Shown in pieces: positions 15,383-23,795 of a stretch of DNA of 64,000 nt (its first letter is position 1; every line of letters starts with the position of its first letter). The translations under genes and the position numbers were made by a program. The stretch comes from Variovorax paradoxus (lineage in GTDB: Bacteria; Pseudomonadota; Gammaproteobacteria; Burkholderiales; Burkholderiaceae_C), in NCBI RefSeq assembly GCF_009755665.1, contig NZ_CP046622.1, positions 372,001 through 436,000 on the forward strand, written 5' to 3'. The notes below the pieces were generated by a model. The model was not told where the DNA came from, searched no databases, and worked only from the letters and a program-made list of their open reading frames with translations.

Positions 15383-16579
15383 ATGCGCACCCTTCAGCTG
15401 GCTCTCTCTGCAACCGCAGCCCTCTGCCTTGCCGCCTGCGGCATCACCGGCCCCGCCGGCTCGTCCGGAAAGCTGCTGACGCTCGACGGCCAGCCGCCGC
15501 TGGTCATTGCGCACCGCGGTGCCTCGGGGTACCTGCCCGAGCAGACGCTCGAAGCCTATGCGCGCGCCATCGAACTTGGCGCCGACGTGATCGAGATGGA
15601 CCTGGTCTCCACCAAGGACGGCGTGCTCATTGCCCGCCACGACCCCAACCTGGCCATCAGCACCGACGTGGCCAGGCACCCGCGCTTCGCCTCGCGCAAG
15701 AAGACCATCAAGGTCGACGGCGAAACCCAAACCGGCTGGTTCAGCAACGACTTCACGCTGGCCGAGATCAAGACGCTGGGCGGTATTTCGACCGACGCCG
15801 AGCGGCCGCAGGAATTCAACGGCAAGTTCAAGATTGCCACCTTCCAGGAGATCATCGACTTTGCCAAGGCGAAGTCGAAGGAAACCGGCCGAACCATCGC
15901 GATCTACCCCGAGACCAAGAACCCGACCTACTTCCGCGACCTGGGCCTGCCGATGGAAGACAAGGTTGTTGCCGCCATCAATGCGGCCGGCTGGAACAGC
16001 AAGACCGCGCCCATCTTCGTGCAGTCGTTTGAGCCCGGCAGCCTCAAGTACATGAAGAGCAAGGGCCTGAACACCCGGCTCATCCAGCTGATCGATGGTG
16101 ACGGCATCGACATGAAGACCGGCGCCATGACCTACGCCGTGCCGGTCGACCGCCCCTACGAATGGACCAAGGCGGGCGACAAGCGCAACTTCGATGTCAT
16201 GGTCACGCCCGCCGGGCTGGCCGAAATCAAGACCTATGCCGACGGCATCGGCCCGTGGAAGCGCTACATCGTGAGCATCAAGGGCAGCGTCGGCGCCGAC
16301 GGCAAGCCGATCGACGTCAACAAGGACGGCAAGATCAACGATGCCGATGCCACCTCGATTTCGCCCACCACGCTGGTGGCCGACGCCCACAAGGCGGGCC
16401 TGTTCGTGCATCCGTTCACCTTCCGCAACGAGTCGCGCCGCCTGGCGGCCGACTACAACAAGGACGGCAAGAACGAGTACGCCATCTACTACAAGCTCGG
16501 CGTGGACGGCGTGTTCACCGACTTCACCGACACGGCGGTTGCCGCGCGCGCCGACTACCTCAAGAGCATCGGCCGCTGA
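15383..16579 (+). CDS. glpQ: Lipoprotein glycerophosphodiester phosphodiesterase with Ca-loop insert
   Basis: 398 residues from the ATG at 15383, with GGAGA nine bases upstream. A lipoprotein signal ends in L-A-A-C (Cys19), so it is anchored in a membrane, probably outer. The GDPD domain is clear: VIAHRGASGYLPEQTLEAY with the catalytic His, VIEMDLVSTKDG with metal-binding Glu/Asp, and ARHDPNL with the second His. It hydrolyses glycerophosphodiesters to glycerol 3-phosphate and an alcohol. Near residue 311 there is an EF-hand-like loop DVNKDGKINDAD, and a second partial loop DYNKDGKNE near residue 357. These sit within the barrel near the C-terminus and probably bind calcium. Divergent from argE. 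Confidence 0.9.
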   Translation: MRTLQLALSATAALCLAACGITGPAGSSGKLLTLDGQPPLVIAHRGASGYLPEQTLEAYARAIELGADVIEMDLVSTKDGVLIARHDPNLAISTDVARHPRFASRKKTIKVDGETQTGWFSNDFTLAEIKTLGGISTDAERPQEFNGKFKIATFQEIIDFAKAKSKETGRTIAIYPETKNPTYFRDLGLPMEDKVVAAINAAGWNSKTAPIFVQSFEPGSLKYMKSKGLNTRLIQLIDGDGIDMKTGAMTYAVPVDRPYEWTKAGDKRNFDVMVTPAGLAEIKTYADGIGPWKRYIVSIKGSVGADGKPIDVNKDGKINDADATSISPTTLVADAHKAGLFVHPFTFRNESRRLAADYNKDGKNEYAIYYKLGVDGVFTDFTDTAVAARADYLKSIGR

Positions 16580-16741
16580 GTTTTCGCGGGGAACACCGCG
16601 GAACCGGCTTTGCCGGGCCGCTGGTGTTGCCCCCGGCGAGGGGGAGGGAGAAGCGACACGAAGTGCGCGAAGCCTGGGGGAGTGCGTAATTCGCCGGCAC
16701 GGTCTTTGCGGTGGTGAGCCGCAAAGTCTAGACTGTGCCCC

Positions 16742-17944
16742 ATGAAACTCATCGATTCGCTTGTCACGCAGGCGGCGGGTATCGCCGCCGTGCGGCGTGA
16801 CCTCCACGCCCACCCCGAACTCTGCTTCCAGGAAGTCCGCACCGCCGACGTGGTGGCAGGCAAGCTCACGGAATGGGGCATTCCCATCCACCGCGGCCTG
16901 GGCACCACCGGCGTGGTGGGCATTGTCAAGAACGGCACCAGCAACCGCGCCGTCGGCCTGCGCGCCGACATGGACGCGCTGCCGGTAACGGAGCTCAACA
17001 CCTTCGCCCATGCCAGCAAGCACCACGGCAAGATGCACGCCTGCGGGCACGACGGCCACACCGCCATGCTGCTGGCCGCAGCGCAGCACCTGGCCAAGCA
17101 CCGCAACTTCGACGGCACGGTGTACCTGATCTTTCAGCCGGCCGAAGAGGGCGGCGGCGGCGCGCGCGAAATGATCAAGGAAGGGCTCTTCGAGCAGTTC
17201 CCCATGGACGCCGTGTTCGGCATGCACAACTGGCCCGGCATGAAGGCCGGCCAGTTCGCGGTGAGTCCGGGGCCGGTGATGGCGTCGGGCAACAAGTTCT
17301 ATGTCAACGTGATCGGCAAGGGCGGCCATGCCGCGCTGCCGCAGACCGGCATCGACCCGGTGCCGATCGCCTGCGAGATCGTGCAGGCCTTCCAGACCAT
17401 TCTCACGCGCAAGATGAAGCCGACCGATTCGGCCGTGATCTCGGTCACCACCATTCACGCGGGCGAGGCCAACAACGTGATTCCCGACAACTGCGAGTTG
17501 ACGGGCACCGTGCGCACCTTCTCCATCGAGGTGCTCGACCTGATCGAGGCGCGCATGAAGAAGATTGCCGAGAACATCTGTGCGGCGCACGACGCCACCT
17601 GCGACTTCCGCTTCGAGCGCTACTACCCGCCCACCATCAACACCGAGGCCGAGGCCCACTTTGCCCGCCGCGTGATGGGCGAGATCGTGGGCGCAGAGAA
17701 CGTGCTGCGTCAGGAACCCGCCATGACCTCGGAAGACTTCGCCTTCATGCTGCAGGCCAAGCCGGGCGCCTATGCCTTCATCGGCAACGGCGACGGCTCG
17801 CACCGCGACGTGCACCACGGCGAAGGGCCGTGCACGCTGCACAACGCGAGCTACGACTTCAACGACGACCTCATTCCCCTGGGCGCCACCTGCTGGGTGC
17901 AGTTGGCCGAGCAGTTCCTGAAGCCCGGAGGAAGCGCATCTTGA
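16742..17944 (+). CDS. M20D amidohydrolase (hippurate hydrolase-like)
   Basis: 400 residues. Family landmarks are RRDLHAHPELCFQE near residue 18, the GLRADMDALPV strand, MHACGHDGHTAM with metal-binding Cys and His, FQPAEEGGGGAREM with the catalytic Glu, and GMHNWPG. The dimerisation lid has GKGGHAALPQTGIDP. These features define the M20D group that hydrolyses N-acyl amino acids such as hippurate, indole-acetyl or N-acetyl amino acids. The stop overlaps the start of the next gene as TTGA, so the two proteins are translationally coupled. Joint action on peptides or N-acyl amino acids is an inference. Confidence 0.9.
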   Translation: MKLIDSLVTQAAGIAAVRRDLHAHPELCFQEVRTADVVAGKLTEWGIPIHRGLGTTGVVGIVKNGTSNRAVGLRADMDALPVTELNTFAHASKHHGKMHACGHDGHTAMLLAAAQHLAKHRNFDGTVYLIFQPAEEGGGGAREMIKEGLFEQFPMDAVFGMHNWPGMKAGQFAVSPGPVMASGNKFYVNVIGKGGHAALPQTGIDPVPIACEIVQAFQTILTRKMKPTDSAVISVTTIHAGEANNVIPDNCELTGTVRTFSIEVLDLIEARMKKIAENICAAHDATCDFRFERYYPPTINTEAEAHFARRVMGEIVGAENVLRQEPAMTSEDFAFMLQAKPGAYAFIGNGDGSHRDVHHGEGPCTLHNASYDFNDDLIPLGATCWVQLAEQFLKPGGSAS

Positions 17945-19035
17945 TCGGCATCGGCGAGGCGTTTTCGCCGCGCTACGCCCAGGCGCGCCAGAAATTCCTG
18001 CAGGCTTGCGTGAGCGCGGGCCTCACGGTCGAGCCGCATGCGCATCCGGGCAAGGGGCAGGGCGGCGAAGAGCTTTCGATGGACGTGGCGCTCGACGGCG
18101 ATGCCAACGCCGAGCGCCTGCTGATCGTCTCCAGTGCCTGCCATGGCGTGGAGGGCCATTGCGGCAGCGGCGTGCAGGTGTTCGCGCTGCACGACGCCGA
18201 ATGGCGCGAGAAGGCCAAGGCGCAGGGTGTTGCGGTGCTGTACGTGCACGCGCTCAACCCGCACGGCTTTTCATATGGCCGGCGTGTCACGCAGGAAAAC
18301 GTCGACCTGAACCGCAACTTTCTCGATTTCTCGAAGCCGCTGCCGGTCAACCAGGCCTACGCCAAGCTGCATCCGCTGCTGTTGCCCGACGCCTGGCCGC
18401 CCACGCCCGAGAACCAGGCCGCGGTTGATCAATGGATCGAAAAGCACGGCGCCGCTGCTTTCCAAGCGGCTGTCACCGGCGGGCAATACCAGTTCGACGA
18501 CGGGCTGTTCTTCGGCGGCAAGGCGCAAACCTGGAGCAACAAGACACTGCGCAACGTGCTGCGCCGCCATGCGGCCGGCGCGCGCCGGCTGGGCTGGATC
18601 GACCTGCACACCGGGCTCGGGCCGAACGGCATCGGCGAACGTATCTTCGCTGGCAGGGACGACAAGGCGGCCTACGCGCGCGCCAACGCCTGGTGGGGCG
18701 CGCCCGCGGCGCCGGTGACGTCGGTCTATGACGGCTCGTCCACCTCGGCGCTGTTGAGCGGCCTCGTCAGCGAAGCGGTTTACCAGGAATGTCCGCAGGC
18801 CGAATACACCGGCATTGCGCTCGAATACGGCACGCTGCCCATGCTCGACGTTCTGGGTGCGCTACGCGCCGACCACTGGCTGCACAAGCATCCCGACGCA
18901 CCGGCCGAACTGGCCGACGGCATTCGCGCGCGAATGCGCGATGCCTTCTATACCGACACCGATGCCTGGCGCGGCCAGGTCGTCAGCCAAGCCCGCCAGG
19001 CCATGTTCCAGGCCGTGGACGGCTTGAGCGGCTGA
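17941..19035 (+). CDS. DUF2817 (M14-like) metallopeptidase, TTG start
   Basis: 364 residues. The start is taken as TTG at 17941 because GGAGGAAG lies five bases upstream and the family N-terminus (FSPRYAQARQKFLQA) follows within nine codons. It overlaps the previous stop by four bases. M14 zinc-peptidase-like features are visible: SSACHGVEGHCGSGVQ with zinc-site His and Glu, VHALNPHGFSYGRRVTQENV, then DLNRNFLDF (the Asn-Arg pair), WIDLHTGLGPNG with the third zinc His, and YTGIALEYGT with the catalytic Glu. DUF2817 members are predicted carboxypeptidases. It probably processes products handled by the coupled amidohydrolase. Confidence 0.85.
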   Translation: MIGIGEAFSPRYAQARQKFLQACVSAGLTVEPHAHPGKGQGGEELSMDVALDGDANAERLLIVSSACHGVEGHCGSGVQVFALHDAEWREKAKAQGVAVLYVHALNPHGFSYGRRVTQENVDLNRNFLDFSKPLPVNQAYAKLHPLLLPDAWPPTPENQAAVDQWIEKHGAAAFQAAVTGGQYQFDDGLFFGGKAQTWSNKTLRNVLRRHAAGARRLGWIDLHTGLGPNGIGERIFAGRDDKAAYARANAWWGAPAAPVTSVYDGSSTSALLSGLVSEAVYQECPQAEYTGIALEYGTLPMLDVLGALRADHWLHKHPDAPAELADGIRARMRDAFYTDTDAWRGQVVSQARQAMFQAVDGLSG

Positions 19036-19044
19036 CGCAAGAAA

Positions 19045-19061
19045 CGGGGCGCGAAGCCCCG
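19045..19061. terminator. Possible shared terminator hairpin
   Basis: CGGGGC-GCGAA-GCCCCG forms a short GC hairpin between the convergent peptidase gene and the binding-protein gene. No T run follows on either strand, so this is a weak candidate. Confidence 0.3.
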
Positions 19062-19065
19062 GTGG

Positions 19066-20190
19066 TCAGGTCCGGATCTTGCCGTCCGCGGTGATCATCG
19101 ACAGCTCGACGAACTTCGAGCCGACGTGGTTCTTGGGCGAGAACGACACCTCGAAGCCGCCGAACTGCTGGCGGTCGATGCTCTCCAGGCCCGCAATGAG
19201 GCCCTCGCGCGAAGCCTTGCCCGGCGCGCGGCGCAGGCCCTCGGTCAGCACCTTGGCGGCAAGGTAGCCTTCCATGCTCGAGAAATTGGCGCTCGCCGCG
19301 GCGCCGGCCTTCTTGACTGCGTCGCTGAACTCGCGCGTGATCGCGTTGGCGGGGTTGTAGGGCGAGGGCACCACCTGCGTCACCATCACGCCCGCGCCGC
19401 CCTTGCCCAGCTCGTCGGCCAGCGCCTGGGTACCCACGAAAGACACATTGAAGAAAGTGCCGCCGTAGCCTGCCTTGCGGGCCTCGCGGATGAAGGCGGC
19501 GCACGCCTTGTAGGCGCCCACCTGAACCACCGCGTCGGGGCGCGCCGCCACGATGCTCTTCACGGCCGAGGCCACGTCGACCGAGTTGCGCTCCACCGTG
19601 GCCAGCGCCACCGGCTTGAGATCTTGCTGCGAAAGCGCCAGCGTCACGCCGTCGAGTCCGGCCTTCCCATAGGCGTCGTTCTGATAGAAGACCGCGATCT
19701 TCTTCAGGTGCAGGTGGGTGAGCTGCTTCACGATCAGCGCGGTCTCGTCGTTGTACGAAGCGCGCAGGTGGAACACATTCTTATGGAACGGCTCGCGCAG
19801 CGACATGGCACCGGTGAACGGCGCCACGAAGGGCACCTTGTCCTTCACGGCAAGCGGCAGCGCCGCCATGCTGGTGGGCGTGCCGATGTAGCCGAACAGC
19901 GCGAACACATCCTCCTCGATCAGCTTTTGCGTGTTGGCCGCGCAGCGGTCGGGCTCGTAGCCGTCGTCCAGGTTCTTGATCACCACCTGGCGGCGGCCGG
20001 GCTGGGCGTTGTATTGGTCCAGGAACAGCTTGGCGCCCTGGTGAAACTGGATGCCGAGCTGAGCGGCCGGGCCGGTGAAGGGAGCCGATTGGCCCAGAAC
20101 CAGCGGCGTGTCGCCCTGCGCCCTGGCCAGCTGGAAACCACCCAGCGCGGCCGCACCCGTGGCCAGTGAAAAATGTCTGCGATTCATCAT
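19066..20190 (-). CDS. ABC substrate-binding protein, amino-acid (LivJ/K) type, orphan
   Basis: 374 residues from the Met pair at 20190/20187, opening MNRRHFSLATGAAALGG, an export signal. The mature part is a type I periplasmic-binding fold of the leucine/isoleucine/valine group: LVLGQSAPFTGPAAQLGIQF, IIKNLDDGYEPDRCAANTQK, then VPFVAPFTGAMSLREP and KIAVFYQNDAYGKAGLDGVT. Such proteins deliver amino acids, amides or aromatic acids to LivHMGF-type transporters. No permease or ATPase genes are adjacent, so it must share a transporter encoded elsewhere or act alone. It is divergent from the molybdoenzyme gene, with 56 bases between starts. Confidence 0.85.
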   Translation of the reverse strand: MMNRRHFSLATGAAALGGFQLARAQGDTPLVLGQSAPFTGPAAQLGIQFHQGAKLFLDQYNAQPGRRQVVIKNLDDGYEPDRCAANTQKLIEEDVFALFGYIGTPTSMAALPLAVKDKVPFVAPFTGAMSLREPFHKNVFHLRASYNDETALIVKQLTHLHLKKIAVFYQNDAYGKAGLDGVTLALSQQDLKPVALATVERNSVDVASAVKSIVAARPDAVVQVGAYKACAAFIREARKAGYGGTFFNVSFVGTQALADELGKGGAGVMVTQVVPSPYNPANAITREFSDAVKKAGAAASANFSSMEGYLAAKVLTEGLRRAPGKASREGLIAGLESIDRQQFGGFEVSFSPKNHVGSKFVELSMITADGKIRT

Positions 20191-20246
20191 GGTGAAAACC
20201 TCTTCCGCGTTGCCGCGCACTATCTGGAAAACTTTAGACTTGCCGG

Positions 20247-22334
20247 ATGGACGATGCCCCGGTCTCTACAACTGCTGTTCTCCCCACCGAAACTTCCACG
20301 GTCCTGGGCGCTTGCCCGCACGACTGTCCGGACACCTGCGCCCTGGTCACCACCGTCAAAGACGGCGTGGCCATAAAGCTGCAGGGCAATCCGGCCCATT
20401 CGCACACCGGCGGCGTCCTTTGCACCAAGGTTTCACGCTACATCGAGCGCAACAGCCATGCCGAGCGCCTCGTGCAGCCCATGAAACGCATCGGTCCCAA
20501 AGGCAGCGGCCAGTTCGAACCCGTAAGCTGGGACGCCGCTCTTGACGACATCGCCGCGCATCTCCGTGCATTGCAGACAGATCCGGAAACAATTGTGCCT
20601 TATAGTTACGCAGGCACCATGGGTCTTGTGCAGGGCGAGTCCATGGATCGGCGTTTTTTCCACAAATTGGGCGCCACGCTGCTCGACCGCACCATTTGTT
20701 CCATGGCCGGCGGCGAGGCCATGGTCTACACGCTGGGCGCCAAGATCGGCATGCGGGTCGAGTTTTTCGCCGAAGCCAGGCTGATCCTGATCTGGGGCAG
20801 CAACTCCATTGCCAGCAACCTGCATTTCTGGCGCCATGCGCAGGCCGCCCGGCGCGCCGGGGCGCGGCTGGTGTGCATCGACCCGCGCAAGACCGAGACC
20901 GCCGACAAGTGCGACGAGCACATCGCCTTGCTGCCCGGCACCGATGCGGCGCTGGCCCTGGCGCTGATGCACGAACTCATCGTGCACGACTGGCTCGACC
21001 GCGACTACATTGAAAACCACACCCTCGGCTGGGAGCAGCTGCGCGAGCGTGCCTTGCAATGGCCGCCGTCGCGCGCCGCTGCCGTGTGCGGCGTGCCCGA
21101 GGCGCAGATCGTGGCGCTGGCGCAGGCCTACGGCACCACCAAACCCGCCGCCATTCGCCTGAACTACGGCATGCAGCGCGTGCGCGGCGGCGGCAACGCG
21201 GCGCGCGCGATTGCCTGCCTGCCCGCGCTGGTGGGCGCCTGGCGCGACCGCGCGGGCGGGCTTCTGTTGAGCAGTTCGGGCCACTATCCGGCCGACCGCG
21301 CCGCGCTGCAGCGCCCCGACCTGCTCGCGGGGCGCCAGCCGCGCACCATCAACATGAGCACCATCGGCGACGCGCTGCTCGACCAGGCAAAGCCGGTAAA
21401 GGCCATCGTGGTCTACAACAGCAACCCGGTCGCGGTGGCACCCGAGTCGGGCAAGGTGGTGGCGGGTTTTGCGCGCGAAGACCTCTTTACCGTGGTGCTG
21501 GAGCAGTTCCAGACCGACACGGCCGACTACGCCGACTACCTGCTGCCGGCCACCACCCAGCTCGAGCATTGGGACATCCACTGCAGCTATGGCCACACCG
21601 ACGTGCTGTTGAACCGCCCCGTGGTTGCGCCGCGCGGCGAGGCGCGCAGCAACGCATGGATCTTCCGCGAGCTGGCGCGCCGCATGGGCTTCGACGAGCC
21701 CTGTTTCTCCGAGGGCGACGAGACGCTGTGCCGCACCGCTTTTGCGCCCGGTGCCATCGATTACGAAGAGCTGCTCTCGCAAGGCTTCACCAGCCTGCCG
21801 CTGCCCGAGGCGCCTTTTGCAGACGGCAAGTTTCCGACACCTTCGGGCCGCTGCGAATTCTTCAGCGCACGGCTCCAGGCGCAGGGCATGGACGGGCTGC
21901 CCGACCATGTGCCCAACTACGAGCCGGCGGGCGGTTCCGCTGAATTTCCGCTCGCGATGATTTCGCCGCCGGCGCGCAATTTTCTCAATTCGACCTTCGT
22001 CAACGTGACGAGCCTGCGCGCGATCGAAGGCGAGCCGCTGCTCGAGATTCACGAGGCGGACGCCGCCGCGCGAGGCATCGAGAACGGCGCCACGGTGCGC
22101 GTGTTCAACAGCCGCGGCGAGCACCGCTGCCGCGCCGAAGTCTCGCGCCGCGCGCGGCCGGGCGTGGTGCACGGCATGGGCATCTGGTGGCGCAAGCTCG
22201 GCATGGACGGTACCAACGTCAACCAGCTCACCAGCCAGCGCCTGACCGACATCGGCCGCGGCCCGACCTTCTACGACTGCCTGGTCGAAGTGGAGCGTAT
22301 TGCTCCCTTTCCCCCTGGGAGAGAGTTGGGGTGA
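20247..22334 (+). CDS. Molybdopterin oxidoreductase with N-terminal 4Fe-4S site
   Basis: 695 residues, a single-subunit member of the DMSO-reductase superfamily. Four Cys (C23, C27, C31 and C59; motif CPHDCPDTC followed by GGVLC) bind the iron-sulfur cluster. The molybdopterin domain covers about residues 60-560: YAGTMGLVQGESMDRRFF, a SMAGGEAM stretch near the metal site, LIWGSNSIASNLHFWRH, and DYLLPATTQLEHWD. A molybdopterin-dinucleotide-binding domain follows (PLLEIHEADAAARGIENGAT). There is no Tat signal, so it is probably cytosolic. Substrate unknown. The last dozen codons (from about IAPFPPGRELG) are encoded by a REP-like element and are unlikely to be ancestral. Confidence 0.85.
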   Translation: MDDAPVSTTAVLPTETSTVLGACPHDCPDTCALVTTVKDGVAIKLQGNPAHSHTGGVLCTKVSRYIERNSHAERLVQPMKRIGPKGSGQFEPVSWDAALDDIAAHLRALQTDPETIVPYSYAGTMGLVQGESMDRRFFHKLGATLLDRTICSMAGGEAMVYTLGAKIGMRVEFFAEARLILIWGSNSIASNLHFWRHAQAARRAGARLVCIDPRKTETADKCDEHIALLPGTDAALALALMHELIVHDWLDRDYIENHTLGWEQLRERALQWPPSRAAAVCGVPEAQIVALAQAYGTTKPAAIRLNYGMQRVRGGGNAARAIACLPALVGAWRDRAGGLLLSSSGHYPADRAALQRPDLLAGRQPRTINMSTIGDALLDQAKPVKAIVVYNSNPVAVAPESGKVVAGFAREDLFTVVLEQFQTDTADYADYLLPATTQLEHWDIHCSYGHTDVLLNRPVVAPRGEARSNAWIFRELARRMGFDEPCFSEGDETLCRTAFAPGAIDYEELLSQGFTSLPLPEAPFADGKFPTPSGRCEFFSARLQAQGMDGLPDHVPNYEPAGGSAEFPLAMISPPARNFLNSTFVNVTSLRAIEGEPLLEIHEADAAARGIENGATVRVFNSRGEHRCRAEVSRRARPGVVHGMGIWWRKLGMDGTNVNQLTSQRLTDIGRGPTFYDCLVEVERIAPFPPGRELG

Positions 22335-22337
22335 GGG
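22303..22337. repeat. REP-like element, copy a
   Basis: Reads CTCCCTTTCCCCCTGGGAGA then GAGTTGGGGTGAGGG, an imperfect palindrome. It encodes the end of the molybdoenzyme and carries the GTG start and TGA stop shared by the two overlapping genes. Related copies lie at 27583 and 49667. Confidence 0.7.
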
Positions 22338-23467
22338 CTGCCTCCGTATCCGCCCTGGCCGGCGCGCTGCTGCTGCTCAGCGGTTGCGCCGACCTCGGCT
22401 ACTACTGGCAATCGGCCAGCGGCCACATCGGCATCATGCGGGCCGCCAAGCCGGTGCCCGAGTGGCTGGCCGACCCTGCGGTTTCCGAGCCGCTGAAAGC
22501 CAAGCTCGAACTCGCGCAGCGCATCCGCCGCTTTGCCGTGACCGAACTGGCCCTGCCCGACAACCCGAGCTACACCTCGTACGCCGACCTGCGCCGCCGC
22601 GCCGCGGTGTGGAACGTGGTGGCCGCGCCGCCGTATTCGCTCACGCTCAAGAACTGGTGCTTTCCGGTGGCCGGCTGCGTGGGCTATCGCGGCTACTACG
22701 ACGAGGCTGCGGCCAAGGCCGAAGCCGAGGCACAAAGCGGCAAGGGCCTGGAAACCGCCGTGTACCCCGTGCCGGCGTATTCCACGCTGGGCTGGATGAA
22801 CTGGGCCGGCGGCGACCCGCTGCTTTCCACCTTCATCGGCTACCCCGAAGGCGAGCTGGCGCGCATCGTGTTCCACGAGCTCGCGCACCAGGTGCTCTAC
22901 GTGCCCGGCGACACGGTCTTCAACGAGTCGTACGCCACGGCGGTGGAGCGCATCGGCGGCGCCATGTGGCTGCAGCGCGAGGCCAGCGAAACCGCGCGAA
23001 GCGAATACGCGCGCTTCGATGCGCAGCGCCAGCAGTTCCGCGCGCTGGCCCTCAACACGCGCCGAGCGCTCAACCAGGTGTACGAATCCGCGCAGGCCGA
23101 GGCGGGCGACTGGACGGCGGTCGACGCAATGAAGAAGGCTGCGATGGACGACTTTCGCGAGCGCTACGCCCGGCTGCGCGCAGAATGGCAGGGCCCGCGC
23201 CAGGGCGCCTACGACCTCTGGGTGGCACGCGCCAACAACGCGAGCTTCGCAGCCCAGGGAGCCTACGATGACCTGGTGCCCGGCTTCGAGGCGCTGTTCG
23301 AGCGCGAAGGGCGCAACTGGCCGCGCTTCTACAAGGAGGTGCGCCGCATTGCCGCGCTACCCTCGATGGAGGAGCGGCGCCATGCATTGCAGACGGCCAC
23401 CGGCATCCTGCAGACGAACAATTCCATCCGCAAGAACCAAGACAACCACGGAGATCACGGTGCCTGA
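22331..23467 (+). CDS. Lipoprotein aminopeptidase (COG4324-like), GTG start
   Basis: 378 residues. The GTG at 22331 overlaps the previous TGA and gives a lipoprotein signal ending L-S-G-C (Cys19). The zinc site is H-E-L-A-H at residues 182-186, followed by FNESYATAVE with the third ligand Glu. Other family blocks are YYWQSASGHIGIMRAAKPV, then SYTSYADLRRRAAVWNVVA and a C-terminal helix GFEALFEREGRNWPRFY. This fits the predicted aminopeptidases of COG4324, which are membrane-anchored and face the periplasm. Start and first codons lie within the REP-like element; the ribosome site (GAGAGTTGGG) is part of that repeat. It overlaps the next gene by eight bases. Confidence 0.85.
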   Translation: MRAASVSALAGALLLLSGCADLGYYWQSASGHIGIMRAAKPVPEWLADPAVSEPLKAKLELAQRIRRFAVTELALPDNPSYTSYADLRRRAAVWNVVAAPPYSLTLKNWCFPVAGCVGYRGYYDEAAAKAEAEAQSGKGLETAVYPVPAYSTLGWMNWAGGDPLLSTFIGYPEGELARIVFHELAHQVLYVPGDTVFNESYATAVERIGGAMWLQREASETARSEYARFDAQRQQFRALALNTRRALNQVYESAQAEAGDWTAVDAMKKAAMDDFRERYARLRAEWQGPRQGAYDLWVARANNASFAAQGAYDDLVPGFEALFEREGRNWPRFYKEVRRIAALPSMEERRHALQTATGILQTNNSIRKNQDNHGDHGA

Positions 23468-23774
23468 CATCCATATCGAACGAAACCACGCGCTGGGCAT
23501 TGCCGGCGCACGCGAAGTCGCACGCCAATGGATGCAGCAGGTCGAGCAGGACTACGGCCTGGAATGCACCTACACAGAAGGCGAGACCAGCGACATTGCG
23601 CAGTTCAGCCGCGCAGGCATCGACGGCACCGTGGAGGTCACGGCCAATACGTTGACGCTGGAGGCCACGCTGGGTTTTCTGTTCAGCAGCTTCAGCGACC
23701 AGATCGAGCAGAAGATTGCGAAGAACCTTGACGCACTGCTCGATGCGCCGGGCGGCAAAAGCCGCTTTGCCTGA
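23460..23774 (+). CDS. PHA-system family protein, GTG start
   Basis: 104 residues. The GTG at 23460, with GGAG eight bases upstream, starts VPDIHIERNHALGIAGAREV, the typical beginning of the polyhydroxyalkanoic-acid-system (PHA_gran_rgn) family. The domain continues with ARQWMQQVEQDYGLECTYTE, an acidic strand pair, and LEATLGFLFSSFSDQIEQKI. Members occur in PHA-accumulating proteobacteria and are linked to granules by association only. The gene overlaps the aminopeptidase stop by eight bases, so it ends a three-gene overlapping run with the molybdoenzyme. The phasin at 35718 gives a second PHA link in this window. Confidence 0.75.
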   Translation: MPDIHIERNHALGIAGAREVARQWMQQVEQDYGLECTYTEGETSDIAQFSRAGIDGTVEVTANTLTLEATLGFLFSSFSDQIEQKIAKNLDALLDAPGGKSRFA

Positions 23775-23795
23775 CGGTCCTTCGCCGGGGCGGCT

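Noticed and set aside
15335..17842. 835-codon leftward frame over glpQ and the amidohydrolase
   Set aside because: It spans two well-supported rightward genes and a gap; high GC alone keeps this frame open.
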